Part shown: one piece after another, positions 53,400-64,000 of the stretch
Position numbering within the stretch: position 1 is the first letter of the stretch
Layout: each line of letters opens with the position of its first letter
DNA from: Niebla homalea
Taxonomy: Eukaryota > Ascomycota > Lecanoromycetes > Lecanorales > Ramalinaceae
Direction: 5' to 3'
DNA: 64,000 nucleotides
Assembly: GCA_019925105.1 (NCBI GenBank)
Contig: JAHGAU010000024.1
Location: forward strand, 62,001 to 126,000
The notes under the pieces: generated by a model
What the model was told of the DNA's origin: nothing
The model's database searches: none
The model's input: only the letters and a program-made list of their open reading frames with translations
Made by a program: the position numbers and the translations under genes

Positions 53400-53608
53400 A
53401 TTTGTTATTAATAAAAAAATGCTTTTACCTTAAGAGTAATCTATTAATAAAAACACCATAGTAAGCTTCTCGGACGTAAAGAGTGTATATGCGAAGGTCC
53501 GAGTTAGTGTAGGAACGATTATGTAAGGTGGTGGTTGAGTATTAAGGCCTAATGGTGGGTGAAAGTTGAAAAATCGAGAAGTACAAGCCGGAAAATTGTC
53601 GTGAACGC

Positions 53609-53670
53609 ACCCGGTTTATAGTCGTGGTTTTATAAGCTCTGAATCGCTTAAAACCGTAATCTCCGGGGTA
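53609..53670 (-). other. Conserved stem-loop of T3
   Basis: Outer arms ACCCGG (53609-53614) and CCGGGG enclose GTCGTGGTTTTATAAGC and CGCTTAAAACCGTAATC, which pair imperfectly around a short loop. It corresponds to the stem-loops of TG-A, TG-B and T2 in arm sequence and in distance (210 nt) to an LTR. Confidence 0.65.
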
Positions 53671-53976
53671 TTGCCGAGGTCGAGTCTGTAGCCCGGTGGG
53701 CTAGGTGGTGTGGGTAAAAGGGTAATACCCGGTAAGCGTAAGTTACTCCAGAAGTAGGTATTGTGAGAGCAAAAGGCCTAATACTGGAGCTGTATTAAGC
53801 TTATTAAGGATGGTAATAATATCATAATAATAATATAGATAAGCTTTTTAAGATAACGTATAACGTATAATCCGGTATATTTATAATTTACCTTTTCCTT
53901 AAATCTTAATACTATAGGTATACGCCGTAGCTTAAGTGTTTATTACTGAATCGTCTATAGTTAAATTTAGTAATAT

Positions 53977-56900
53977 TGATTGATTGATTGATTTATACTA
54001 CGGATCTAGCTAAGTTAATTCCGGCGTTCCTTAATACGCGGCCTTTTAGCCTTATTAATAACCGTAAAAACCGGATACTTATAACGTCAGGGTAAAAACC
54101 GGCGTTTACCAGGTTTCTACTTTTTATCCCTTAAAATAAAGGATATTAACGGTTATTTAAAAAATGATAATTTATTTATATATTTCCTACATTTTAATTC
54201 TTTTATAAAAATTAATAATATTACGATTATATCCTTATAAAGGCTATCTTTAAACTTATTATTCTTCCGTTCCTTTATATATTTATATTACCTTAACCTT
54301 ATATAGCGTTTTTAAATATCTTTATTAATATTTACGTATTTAATATATACCCTTTTTATATTATTATTGCCGTTAACTTTTTTAAAGACTTTTAATAAAC
54401 GTTTATTATTATATTTTTACGGCTATAAAAGATGTTTTCCGGTTTATATAATTAACGTAATTAATTTCCGCTTCTCTTTTTTTTCCTTAACCGGTAATAA
54501 GTTTTCTTTATAAAGTTTTTAATAATTTTATTTATTTTTATAATAAGGTTAAATTATAATAATAATCCGGTAAATATTATAAATTTAATAATTACCCGGA
54601 TATTTCGTTTTATAAATAATATTTAATGGTAATTATAAATATTAACTTTTATAATAAATTTTAACTTAACCTCCGTAAATAAAAAATAAAAAACAAAGAT
54701 ATATACGGCGTTTTATTTTTTTTATTTATATTTATATTTAATATTTATCCGACCTCCGGTATATATAGTAAATAGGAAGTAAATTAAACCGTTTTTACCC
54801 GTCCGGAGTTAAATTATTAATATATTATTACCCTTTTTTTATAATATTATAATAACGGAAATACTTATTAATAATCTTTTTATCGTTAAGAGTTAAGTAA
54901 TAATAACCCTAAGGTATAAAGTCCTTATATTTCCGTTAATACTCGGTTTATTTTACCGTAGCCTATAAAATAATTACTATAATTTTTATTCTTTAAATCT
55001 TTTTAATCTCAATCTTTCTTATATTTAGCGGGAATTTATACGCGTTTAAATTAACCTCCGGGATATTAATAAAATTAATTTCCCTTTTAATTTATTCTTA
55101 CTTCGTCTTAATAAAAAAAGGGATAAATATCTTTAATTTATTTTTTTTAACTTAAAACTTATTGAAATTCTAGTGGATCCGCTTATTTCTTATTATTATA
55201 ATTAAGTATATATATCTCTTTAATTTTACTTAAGTGATTATTTAATTTAATAAGATTTTAATTAACGGTATAAAAACCTTAAACTTTAATACCGGGATAA
55301 AGATTACTTTATAAGTATCGTTAATTACTTTTAAATATTAATTCTGGACTTTTTATAATATTTAAATAAATTTTTTTTATATCCCGGAGTATTTTTAAAT
55401 ATATATTAAATAACTATAATATATATTATAGTTAACTTTATTATAGCTTAATAAATAATTTAAGCCTTTTATAACGTAACTTTTTATATCGATATAATAA
55501 GATAAATAAGGTTTTTTTCTTATAAAGTTATTTTCTTTTAAACCTTTTTTATATAATCCTTTTAATTAAATTTCTTATTTACTTAAAGGTTAAGGATTTT
55601 AATACTGGTATCCGGCTTTACTATAATTCTATTTAAGTTTAGTATAATTATTATATTATATAGCTTTAAATTCTTAATTATATAAATAAGTTCGTATTTA
55701 TACGGCGTAAATTAAGCCCCGTAAATTTTCACTTATTAAAAATAAACTTTATAGGTTTATTTTAGTTCTAAATAGTTTATACGTATAAAAATATTATAAG
55801 TTAAAAAAGAAATGTTATTAATAAAGTTTTTAATTAATAAATTATTAAAGAATAAAAATAATATAGAAGAAATAAGCAATCCTTAAGGAATCCTTATTAT
55901 AACGGGCTTTATTAAGCTTATTTTTTATCTTAAGTTAATTAATATAACTTAATTGTTTAAGAAACTTTTTATTTATTTAATTAAAAAGGGTAATATCCTT
56001 TTCTTCCTTAAGTTATATAATAATTTTTAATAATTAATTTAATTAAAGGCATTTATAATATTAAAAAAAAAAAGACTTATAATATGCCTTTTCCTATAAC
56101 CTTATACCGTATATATGCCGTTAATTAGTCCTTTAAGGGCTATTTCTATTAACCGATTTCTTTTTACTTTTATTTATTAATCAGGGAAAAGTCTATAATT
56201 TTTTATATAGTCGTTAAGGATCTTTATTATTACCGTTTTTAAGGCTTTCTTTAACGTATATAGGAATATAATAAGTTTATAAGACTTTACCTTAAAGTAA
56301 TCCGGTTTAATAAGCTTCTTAAGGATAATTGTCTTTATTTTTTTAAACTTATATAAATAATAACCGACGTTAAAATATATTTAAAAAAGGTAAGTAAAAA
56401 CCTTCTTAAATAACAATATTATTATTAATAGGAATTTATTGGGGATCTTATTCGGTCTTAGGGCTTTATTCTTTTTAGTTTATTAATCGTTTTAATTATT
56501 ATATCTTATATTACCACCTTATTTATTAATACGGGATTAAAATATATAACGTTATTAATATTATTTAGGTTAACCTTTAACGGAAAGGGGAAAAATATTC
56601 CTTTAAAGGCTTCGATCTTACCGTTAAAGGTATTAATTAATATATTATTAAGTCTCTTAAGGGATAGGAATTTAAGGATAAACTTTAATTTCTTATTTTA
56701 TTCTTTATTATATTTTATTAACTTTTAAATACTATAAAATAAGACCGTTAAGTTATATATTATAGATTAAAAATATATTTATTTAATTTTTTTAATAAAT
56801 TTTTTTTTTCTTTTTAAGTAATTTTTAATTAATTAAGTATCTTTTAATTCTTAAATTTAAAAGCTTATTTTATTAGTTTTTTCGCCTTTACGGTTATAAT

Positions 56901-59760
56901 TATATATCCTTTATTTTAAAAGGTTTTAACTCTTTAAAAGGGTTTTATTATTAACATTATTTTATTAATTATTTTATTTAATATTTTTATTATATACTTT
57001 ATAAAAAAATCGATCTGGTTTTTATTATTTAATTAAGGGAAATCCATAAATTATATTATTATTTCCTCCGCTTTTATATAAACCTTTATTATTTTAACCG
57101 TTTTTTATGCCCTTTTTACTGGTAATAATAAGGTCGTATTAACGGTTTAATCCAAGGTTATTTATATCGGTATATAATTTGAGTTATATTTTAAGTCCTT
57201 TTATAGCTTATACGTTATAACCGCGTTAATAACCTTTTTTATATTAAAGGTTAAATTAATTATTATTTTAAATTTATGATTTTTTTACGTAATAATCCCT
57301 TATAATATTAATAATAAAAAATTAACTTAAGCGGTAACTATTAATAAGTCATTTAATTTAACGTAATTTATTATACGTTTTTCCTTATTTTATATATAAT
57401 AATATAGGTTAAAGTCTTTAAATAATATATATTTATTTAAAATAATTAAGATTTCTTTAAGTAACGGTATTATAAATAATCTTTCTTTATTAATTAACGG
57501 CGGATTATACGTATTATAAATATTAAAGTCGCCCTTTAAGTCCTTTTCTTTTATAATACGGAGTATATAAAGGTTTTTACTATAATAAGTAATATCTTAA
57601 TTATTTATATTAAGCCGCTTATTTATAAAGAAATATATTTTAATTATTTTATTTTTTTAAAGGTTAAATAAAACCTTTCTTTTAGGTTAATAAATAAATA
57701 TATATACGGGTTATATAATAATTCCTATATTATTATAATATCGACGTCTTTAACTTTTTTAAACTTAAATATTAATATTACCGTTTTAATTCCCTTATTA
57801 CGGACGTTATATTATATTACTTTTAAAAGTATTAATATATTATATATTAACCTTTATAAAAGTTTTTTTATTTATATTTATTTAAGTTACGGACTTCTTA
57901 TTAAAGTTAAGCGTTTTTTAACTTAATACTTTCCCGGTTATTATTAAAAACATAAGACGGCCGGCCCTTAAAGTCGGGATTACGAAAAGCTTCCTTTTTT
58001 TTACTTTATTTATTACCGCTATTTACCTTTTATTATCCAATTGGTTAAACTCGCGTTTTAAGGCTGCCTTTAATTAGCCCGTTAAACCAGTTCCGTATAT
58101 ATTATATTATTGGATTTTCGCGGTTATCCGGGTCTTTTTACGTTTAATCTCTTTAACTCTTATTATATATTTAAAATCCTATATTAAATATTTTTCCTTA
58201 TTATATATAACGTATTTAAACGTATCCTTTATAAGCCCCTTAACTATTAACTTTATATATTTATAGGTATTATAACTTATAATATAAACCGTATATTTTA
58301 TAATATTAAAATATTTTATAATAATATATTTATAATCTTAATATTTAAAATATTAATAAATATCCGCCGCTTTATCTTATAATTAAATTATTTTAAGTAA
58401 TTTTTTTTTAATAATCCCTTTATTTAAGACGTTATTATATATTTTTATTAACGTTATACTTAATATAATAATAAAATATTTCTTTATACGTTTTAAAAAG
58501 TTAAATCTTTTTACTATTAAAGGAAGTTTATAATTAATAATTTTAAGCCTTAAATAAAGAATTATATTCTCTTTTTCTATATTCTTTAATATAGCCTTTT
58601 TTTCGGTTTTTATAAAACGTAATAGGTATATTTTATTTACTATAATAATAAATAATTATCTTAAAACCTTAACCGATTTAAATTCTTTTTTATTAATTTA
58701 AACCTTAAATTTCTTTAAGTTTTTTTTCGCTTTTAACGATATTATATTAAGGAGGATATTTTTACTTTATAATTTATATATCGTAATAATCTATTTTATT
58801 AATAATTCCGTTATTATTTTAAAAGCCTTTATTAATTATAATAAGTTTATTTCCATAATTATATTCTTTTCCTTATCGTTAAATAAACGGATTATTATTA
58901 TTTTCGCCTTCTTTAATATAACTGTTTTTTCCTTTATTATTTTTTTATTCTCTACCGCGGATATTTTTTTTATTATTTTTATTACTTAGCTTTTTTTCGC
59001 TTAAGGGGTTACCGCCTTTATATTTTTACTTTATACCTTTAACCTTAAACCGCCGTTTTTACCCTTTATTAATGTTTTTACTTCCGCCCCTTAAAAGCCC
59101 CGTAAACGCTCCGTTTCCCTTAATTTTACCCTTATTTTTATATAGAAATCCTTTATGTTTTTTAATTTAATTTATAATATTAATTAGGTTTTTAACGTAA
59201 TATCCTTTTACTTTACCGTAAAGAGTCCTTTTAAGGTTTTTATTATTTCCTTTATTGCTTTTTTACCCTTCTTTATCGGACGATATATTATTTCCGTTTT
59301 TTATTTTTAATCTTTTAAGGTTCCGTTTTCTTTATTAACTTTATTTCCTTTTTATATATTTTTAATAGTATTTTTACCGCGGTTTTCCCGCCTTTTCCTT
59401 CCGCTCGTATTCTTTATTATTAATACCGTACCGGCCTTTTTACCCCCTTATTTACTTATTATCTTTATATTATTATTATGCGTTTTACGCGTTTTAATAC
59501 GCGTATTTTATTAATCTTAATTTTTTTATTTATTTTAAGCGTTATCCGGCTTATTATTATTATATTACCCGTATATATCGTTACCGTTTCTATTAATATA
59601 AGCTATTTACCCGTTTATTACCTTATTTTTAACTATTATGCCACTTCCACTTATCGTACTTAATATACTCCCCTTACTATTATTAAAGCTATGCATATAC
59701 GCATCGTTTTGGACCTCTGGGGTCCCTTTGTTCGTCGCCATTATCCAATCTTCCGATCTC
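53977..59760 (-). mobile_element. Full-length LINE L3 (Tad1-type), RIPed
   Basis: A 5784-bp minus-strand LINE inside T3, with (GATT)n at the left end (53977-53992) and the 13-bp duplication AATTTAGTAATAT (53964-53976, 59761-59773). The complement of the ORF1 ATG is at 59739-59741, with the same unmutated first codons as L1 and L2; the complement of the reverse-transcriptase catalytic block is near 55793-55830. It is closer to L2 than to L1 in length. The A+T-rich body carries stops in all frames. A 61-codon plus-strand open frame at 59478-59663 is antisense and not a gene. Confidence 0.9.
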
Positions 59761-59773
59761 AATTTAGTAATAT

Positions 59774-60390
59774 ATTTGCGGTAAAAGTAATAGGGACTTA
59801 TCGGTATTATATTAAAGTATCACAGCGGCTTAACCGGCTATATATAGGTATCTCTTCTTGAACTCTTATAACCAAAGCTATATACTAATATTAATACCAG
59901 CTTTTATCGTCTTACTAAGTAACTTACATTATTCTTAAGCCTTATTTTAAAAGCATTAATAAATATATTATAGATTGATATTGTCGGTAAGAAGGCGGGT
60001 AAAAAAGAAGACGTCATATTTATAAGATATAAATTTAATTAAGAGCGTTATCTTCTGCGGAATAAATAAAGATTTAAGTATAAGTTAATTAAGGAGTCGC
60101 TTAAATTATTCGTCGGTAAGTATAATTATAATGTCGTCATCTGGCTTATTAAAAGGGATGAATTTAAGGCTCGGCTTTATTAAATTATATCGATGGTTTA
60201 TTTACTAGTTAGATATAGTAAAACTGGTGATAATAATATTATTACTTTAAAGTTGCTGGTAACGAGACTTTCGTCGAGTTTACTAGGCTTATCGCGTCTT
60301 CTGCGTTATTTAAATCTGAGATCTTTATAATAATGGCTATACGTTTATTATAATAATGACTACTGCGATCTTATGCTATTGCTACTAAAT
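59774..60390 (-). other. Internal arm of T3, weakly RIPed
   Basis: About 600 bp between L3 and the right LTR of T3. CpA and TpG occur at moderate frequency, so mutation is light. Short open stretches exist in several frames but none matches a known Gag or enzyme. By the orientation inferred for T3, this is its 5' part, next to the primer-binding-site-like segment at 60375-60388. Confidence 0.5.
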
Positions 60391-60563
60391 TGTGGCGTGC
60401 TCAGTATAAAGGGTAAAATGTATATAATATATATGATTCTTGAGTAGCTAACTATGTGGGTATTGCATATATGAAGGTGCGCGCCAAGCAAACGGAACAA
60501 GGTAGAGCCGCTCCGCTCCGGTAAGGCTGAGGCCTGAGGATCAGCTCTGCTGATGCCCTAACA
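60391..60563 (-). repeat. Right LTR of T3 (173 bp)
   Basis: It is less mutated than the left copy (GTGCTCAG and GGTGCGCGCC are kept). The hairpin ATCAGC-TCT-GCTGAT is at 60540-60554. It ends CCCTAACA, then the duplicated TATAT. Confidence 0.8.
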
Positions 60564-60568
60564 TATAT

Positions 60569-61907
60569 TATAAAAAATATAATATTATTAATTAATAAGA
60601 TCCGTTTAACGTTTAAAGCTTATTCCCTTAATAATTTAATAATTTATTGAAGTTCTTTTTTCCTCCTTGTTTTTATTTTTCCTTTCGGTTTTCTTTTTAT
60701 TTATTCTTTAATTTATATAAACTTAATTGTTTCTTTTAAATTATTGTTTTTAACTTATCGTTATTTTACGGCTATATTTATTATTATATTTAATTCGTAA
60801 TTAACGTCCTTATTAATAAGGTATCCTTCTTTTACGGTAATAACTTTATAATTAAAGTCGTTAATTACTTTTTTATTATTAATTTTATCAAAAACTTTTC
60901 TTTCTTCCTATATAATTAAAACGATAATTATTATGTTTATTAATACGTTTAATTAATTGTTAAGCGGTATAATTATAAATAATAATAATAATTAATAATC
61001 CGTATCGTAACGCCCGTTTTTACGGTCTTAATCCTTTTTTTATATATATTTTTTTTCGTTAAAGTTTACGTTATTTCCGTTATATTTTTATTTATAACTT
61101 ATATACTTTTTCGTTAAGAATATATTATAATACTTTTAATAAATAAAGTATAATTTTATATTAAATAACTTAAAGTTATTAATATAAAATTTTTTAAACT
61201 TAATTAAATTAAATAATTTTAAAGTAAATTAAATATTTCCTTCAATATCTTAATTAATATATAAAATTTTATTAATAATTTTACCGTTTTTAATTTATAT
61301 TTCCTGCTTAATTATTAATATTTTTTTTAATATTTAAGTTATTAAAATAATATTACTTATAATAGTTATATAAACGCTATTTATATTATTAAGACGTTTT
61401 AAAGTTTTTTATCTATATAATTTTAAGGGTATTTAATTTATTACGTTTTTTTAACTTATAATATTTAAATAATTCTATTATAATCGACGTATATTAAATT
61501 TATTTTTAATGTAATTTCTTGGAAATCTCTATTTATACAATTTAATTAAGTTATAAATATTTAAGCTCTAAGATTTACTTTTTTATCCTTTTTTTTAAGT
61601 TGCTATCTTTTTTAATTCCTTTTATAACCCGTTTTATTTTAGAATATATTCTATAAAGATTAAGCTTTTTATATACGTTTTTTATTAAACGTTTACGGAA
61701 CTTTATATTCGTTAAATAATTCTTAAAATAATTAATTACGTTTTTTAATATATATTTTATTATTCTATTTATTTCATTTTCCGGTTTTCCGGGTTTAATA
61801 ACCTTTCCGTTTGAATTATATATAATATAAATTATACATTTATAGTAATTAAAAATAAAATTAATTTTTTAAAATAATATGTTAATATTATTTATTATTT
61901 ATTTTAT
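60569..61907 (-). pseudogene. Last piece of X1 (5' part in element orientation)
   Basis: It aligns to X2 48965 to about 50325 and contains the X1 copy of the gag-like frame (lysine-rich block near 60650-60720) and the sequence upstream of it. It ends abruptly at 61907 where X2 continues, so segment Z is a further insertion or a rearrangement breakpoint. Confidence 0.65.
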
Positions 61908-62343
61908 TGCTAGGGTTCAGGGTTGTTAGTAGCTTAGGAAAGGGCCCTACCGGGCCTAACCCGGGCCAAGCCCGGGGTTAATCCGGTACCCAGGAGTATT
62001 ACCGACTAAGTATATTAGGGCCTTCGGCCCCTTTACTCTTATACCTTTATACTTTAATGTTTTTAATTATACGTAATATACCCTTTGCCTTTTAACCATT
62101 TTAAAAGGGCTTATACTTTAATATTATATTAAAGTTAATTTATTTACGCTTTTATAAAGAGTAATGAAATAAAATAAAGGCTTTTATTAATAATATTTAC
62201 TAGTAGCGGACGGTAAATTAGTAGTTATTAATAATACTAAACGGGCGGTAATTACGCTTAAAACGTACGGCGATCAGTATCCGGACGGGTGTTATGGTAG
62301 GAAACAATATAGGGGTTAGTACTTACCTCGTGACCCTAGCGTA
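61908..62343. repeat. G+C-rich, weakly RIPed repeat, possible LTR of element Z
   Basis: The sequence changes at 61908 to TGCTAGGGTTCAGGG and ends near 62340 with GACCCTAGCG, an inverted match to the start (GCTAGGGT / ACCCTAGC). TG at the start, short inverted ends and about 430 bp length fit an LTR whose partner lies beyond the window; a TIR element is the alternative. It contains self-complementary G+C-rich words (CGGGCCTAACCCGGGCC and CCCGGGCCAAGCCCGGGG near 61950-61978) and a perfect hairpin GGGCC-TTC-GGCCC at 62018-62030. Identity is not established. Confidence 0.4.
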
Positions 62344-64000
62344 GCTGGGTTATAGGAATACTTAATACCTGTCCTTCCTACTTTTCCTTTTATTTCTTTA
62401 ATAATTAATTTACTTATTAAATATATTATTTATTAAGGTTATATATATATTTTATATTACTATATTACCCTTAAGCTTTAAATATACGTTTAACTTAATA
62501 TTTTAATTATTATTAACCTTTTTAAAGGGTAATAATTTAAAATATTAAATTACGTACGTAATTAAAAGGGGAAAAAACTATATACTTTTTATATTTAGGC
62601 CGTATTTATAAATATAATAAATCCTAATATTTTATGCCAAAGAACTTAACCCGAAAAGGAAAATACCAGGTTTTTTATTCCTTGGATTTAAGAAATCTTT
62701 TTTAGGTTTTCGTTTAAATTAAAGTCCGTAACCGTTAATAATAAAGGTTAACGCTGAAGATCCCGATCTGGGTTTATTGCGTTTTCTCCTTATAAGTAAA
62801 AACGGATACGGTTTAAGTCCGTATTAAACCTTTTTTAAAAGTAAAAACGTTAAAAATAATGATCTGAATCCGTTATATTTATTCCCCCGGAATAAAACCT
62901 TTTTCTTTTAAAATAAATATTTTTTATAAACGTATATTATAATAAGGAAGAATAAAATTTTTATACTATTATTATATAAAAAGAAGAGGAATTACATAAA
63001 ATAATTTATTAAATTAAGCTTTATAAAATAAAGCTTTATAAATAGCTTATTTATTTAAATAAATAAATATTAAAAATTCATTTTATAAATTCTTAAAGTA
63101 CGCATAAATCGTTATTAGACTATATAATATAGATTAAAACGCTTTATTTAATCGTTATTAATTGTAAATTTATATTATTAAATACTTATAAATAAACCGT
63201 AAACAAGGCTTAAATTAAAAGTCTAAAGAAAAAATCCTATAATTATATTAAGGTTTTTATATTCTTTAAATATAAAAGTAAAAGTATTAAAGAACTTTAA
63301 AAATAAATTAAAGATATTTTTATAGTTTTCTCCTTAAATTCCGATTATAATATAAATTACGTTTATATCATATAAACTTTATTTTCCTTAAGGAATAAAA
63401 TTAAAAGCTTATAAACGTATTATAAATATAAACTTAAACTTAATTTTACGTTAATTTAAAAAGAATTTATTAAATTCTTAAGTTCCTTAATATTGGATTT
63501 TATTAATAAAAAAATAAAAGTTTAACTTTAATATATAAGTTTAAAATAAAATAAAAGGTAATTAATTTATAATTTTAACGTATAAATAATATCCTTAAAA
63601 AGTTAATTCTTAAAATATATAAAAAAATAATAAATTATTTATTTATTTTATAAGCTTAAAAAGTAATTACGTTATACGATAATATAAGCGTTAAACGGGG
63701 TTCCTTTTATATATAATAAAATTATTATATATATAAGTCGTTTTAAATTTAATAATATAATTATTTACTTTTTATAAAAAAAGAATAAGGAAAAGATTAT
63801 TAAAAGTAAATTTTTAAAAAAGAATTTAAACCCTTTATAAGTTAATTATTAAATTAAGGCTCTTTATAAAGTTAATAAACGGATTTTTTTAATATAACGT
63901 ATTATTATTATTATTAAGTAAAAGGATATAAGAAATTAAATTATCCGTTACTTAAAAAGGAACGGAAGATTATCGGATCCGTTTTATACGTAAAAAGGGA
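62344..64000. other. RIPed sequence beyond the Z repeat, running off the window
   Basis: After 62343 RIP is present again, lighter to about 62900 and strong afterwards. It is not X1 or X2 sequence. A plus-strand frame near 63555-63700 translates with only TAA stops and is mildly Gag-like in composition (F-x-R-I-N-N-I-L-K-K-L-I-L-K-I), which would fit the interior of an LTR element starting at 61908. This is weak evidence. No other feature was seen. Confidence 0.35.

Larger units (their letters stand above)
53227..60563 (-). mobile_element. Small LTR retroelement T3, carrying LINE L3
   Basis: Two LTRs of exactly 173 bp (53227-53399 and 60391-60563) have TG...CA ends (TGTGGCGT ... CCCTAACA) and the duplication TATAT (53222-53226, 60564-60568). 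X1 is interrupted here; X2 reads through near 48960. Without L3 the element is about 1.5 kb, too short for pol. Orientation is inferred as minus from the stem-loop at 53609-53670, which would then lie 210 nt before the 3' (left) LTR as in TG and T2, and from a primer-binding-site-like TAGTAGCAATAGC beside the right LTR. The arm at 59774-60390 may contain a gag-like remnant, but no domain was recognised. RIP is mild. Confidence 0.8.
10180..61907 (-). mobile_element. Ty3/gypsy retrotransposon X1, split by six insertions
   Basis: This is a dispersed copy of a gypsy element. Its own pieces are about 10180-10723, 10953-14142, 14893-15473, 17576-19993, 39033-39721, 53118-53226 and 60569-61907. In that order they align with an almost uninterrupted copy, X2, at about 41455-50330, nearly all differences being C/T or G/A. 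On the minus strand the gene order is a lysine-rich gag-like frame, an RT-position region, RNase H and integrase, then about 2.5 kb of further reading frame. Its own length is about 9 kb. It is the oldest layer, since everything else in the block lies inside it. I did not find its LTRs; the right end is cut at 61907 by segment Z. Confidence 0.8.

Noticed and set aside
59478..59663. 61-codon plus-strand open frame
   Set aside because: Antisense to ORF1 of LINE L3.
61909..61930. Telomeric repeat tract
   Set aside because: Only two imperfect TAGGGTT-like units are present, with no array; more likely the end of a repeat element.
61908..62400. rRNA gene fragment, because of locally normal G+C
   Set aside because: I recognised no conserved rRNA core sequence in it, and its inverted ends fit a mobile element better.
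1..64000. Mitochondrial, plastid or A+T-rich bacterial DNA
   Set aside because: There are no tRNA, rRNA or open genes, and the directional loss of CpA with nested LTR elements and LINEs fits a RIP-active ascomycete nucleus.

Overview
The window is a heterochromatic block of transposon relics from the nuclear genome of a filamentous ascomycete (Pezizomycotina). I found no intact host gene, tRNA, rRNA or CRISPR array. Most of the sequence is extremely A+T-rich, with CpA and its complement TpG almost absent, TpA in large excess and CpG kept (ACG, CCG and CGT are common). That is the signature of repeat-induced point mutation (RIP). Coding frames can still be followed because almost every stop in them is TAA or TAG where CAA or CAG is expected.

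The window is best read as a stack of nested insertions. Positions 1-10180 are unidentified RIP-saturated sequence. From about 10180 to 61907 runs one Ty3/gypsy element on the minus strand (X1), split by six insertions: a short, unmutated MITE-like element (10724-10952), a 5'-truncated LINE (14143-14879), a gag-only LTR element (TG-A, 15474-17570), a Ty3/gypsy element (G1, 19994-39027), an LTR-type element with 250-bp terminal repeats (Y, 39722-53112) and a small LTR element (T3, 53227-60563). Removing them lets X1 be aligned piece by piece with a second copy, X2 (about 41455 to at least 50330), which lies inside Y. So the same family sits inside an insertion into itself.

G1 holds a full-length LINE on the plus strand (L1, 21201-26672), a small LTR element (T2, 28632-31941) that carries a second gag-only element (TG-B, 28877-30981), and a full-length LINE on the minus strand (L2, 32331-38164). 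T3 holds a third full-length LINE (L3, 53977-59760). Nearly every insertion still has a target-site duplication: 5 bp for the LTR elements, 12-13 bp for the LINEs. At 61908 X1 is cut by a G+C-richer, weakly mutated segment (Z) that continues into RIPed sequence and leaves the window.

Recognisable gene remnants are: gypsy RNase H and integrase in X1/X2 (minus); gypsy integrase in G1, cut in two by T2; LINE reverse transcriptase of Tad1 type in L1, L2 and L3; and a gag-like frame in TG-A and TG-B. The most interesting observation is that three otherwise different small LTR families (TG, T2, T3) share one long stem-loop 196-217 nt before the 3' LTR, similar LTR sizes (164-184 bp) and a similar primer-binding-site-like segment. 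This suggests non-autonomous retroelements mobilised by a common machinery.
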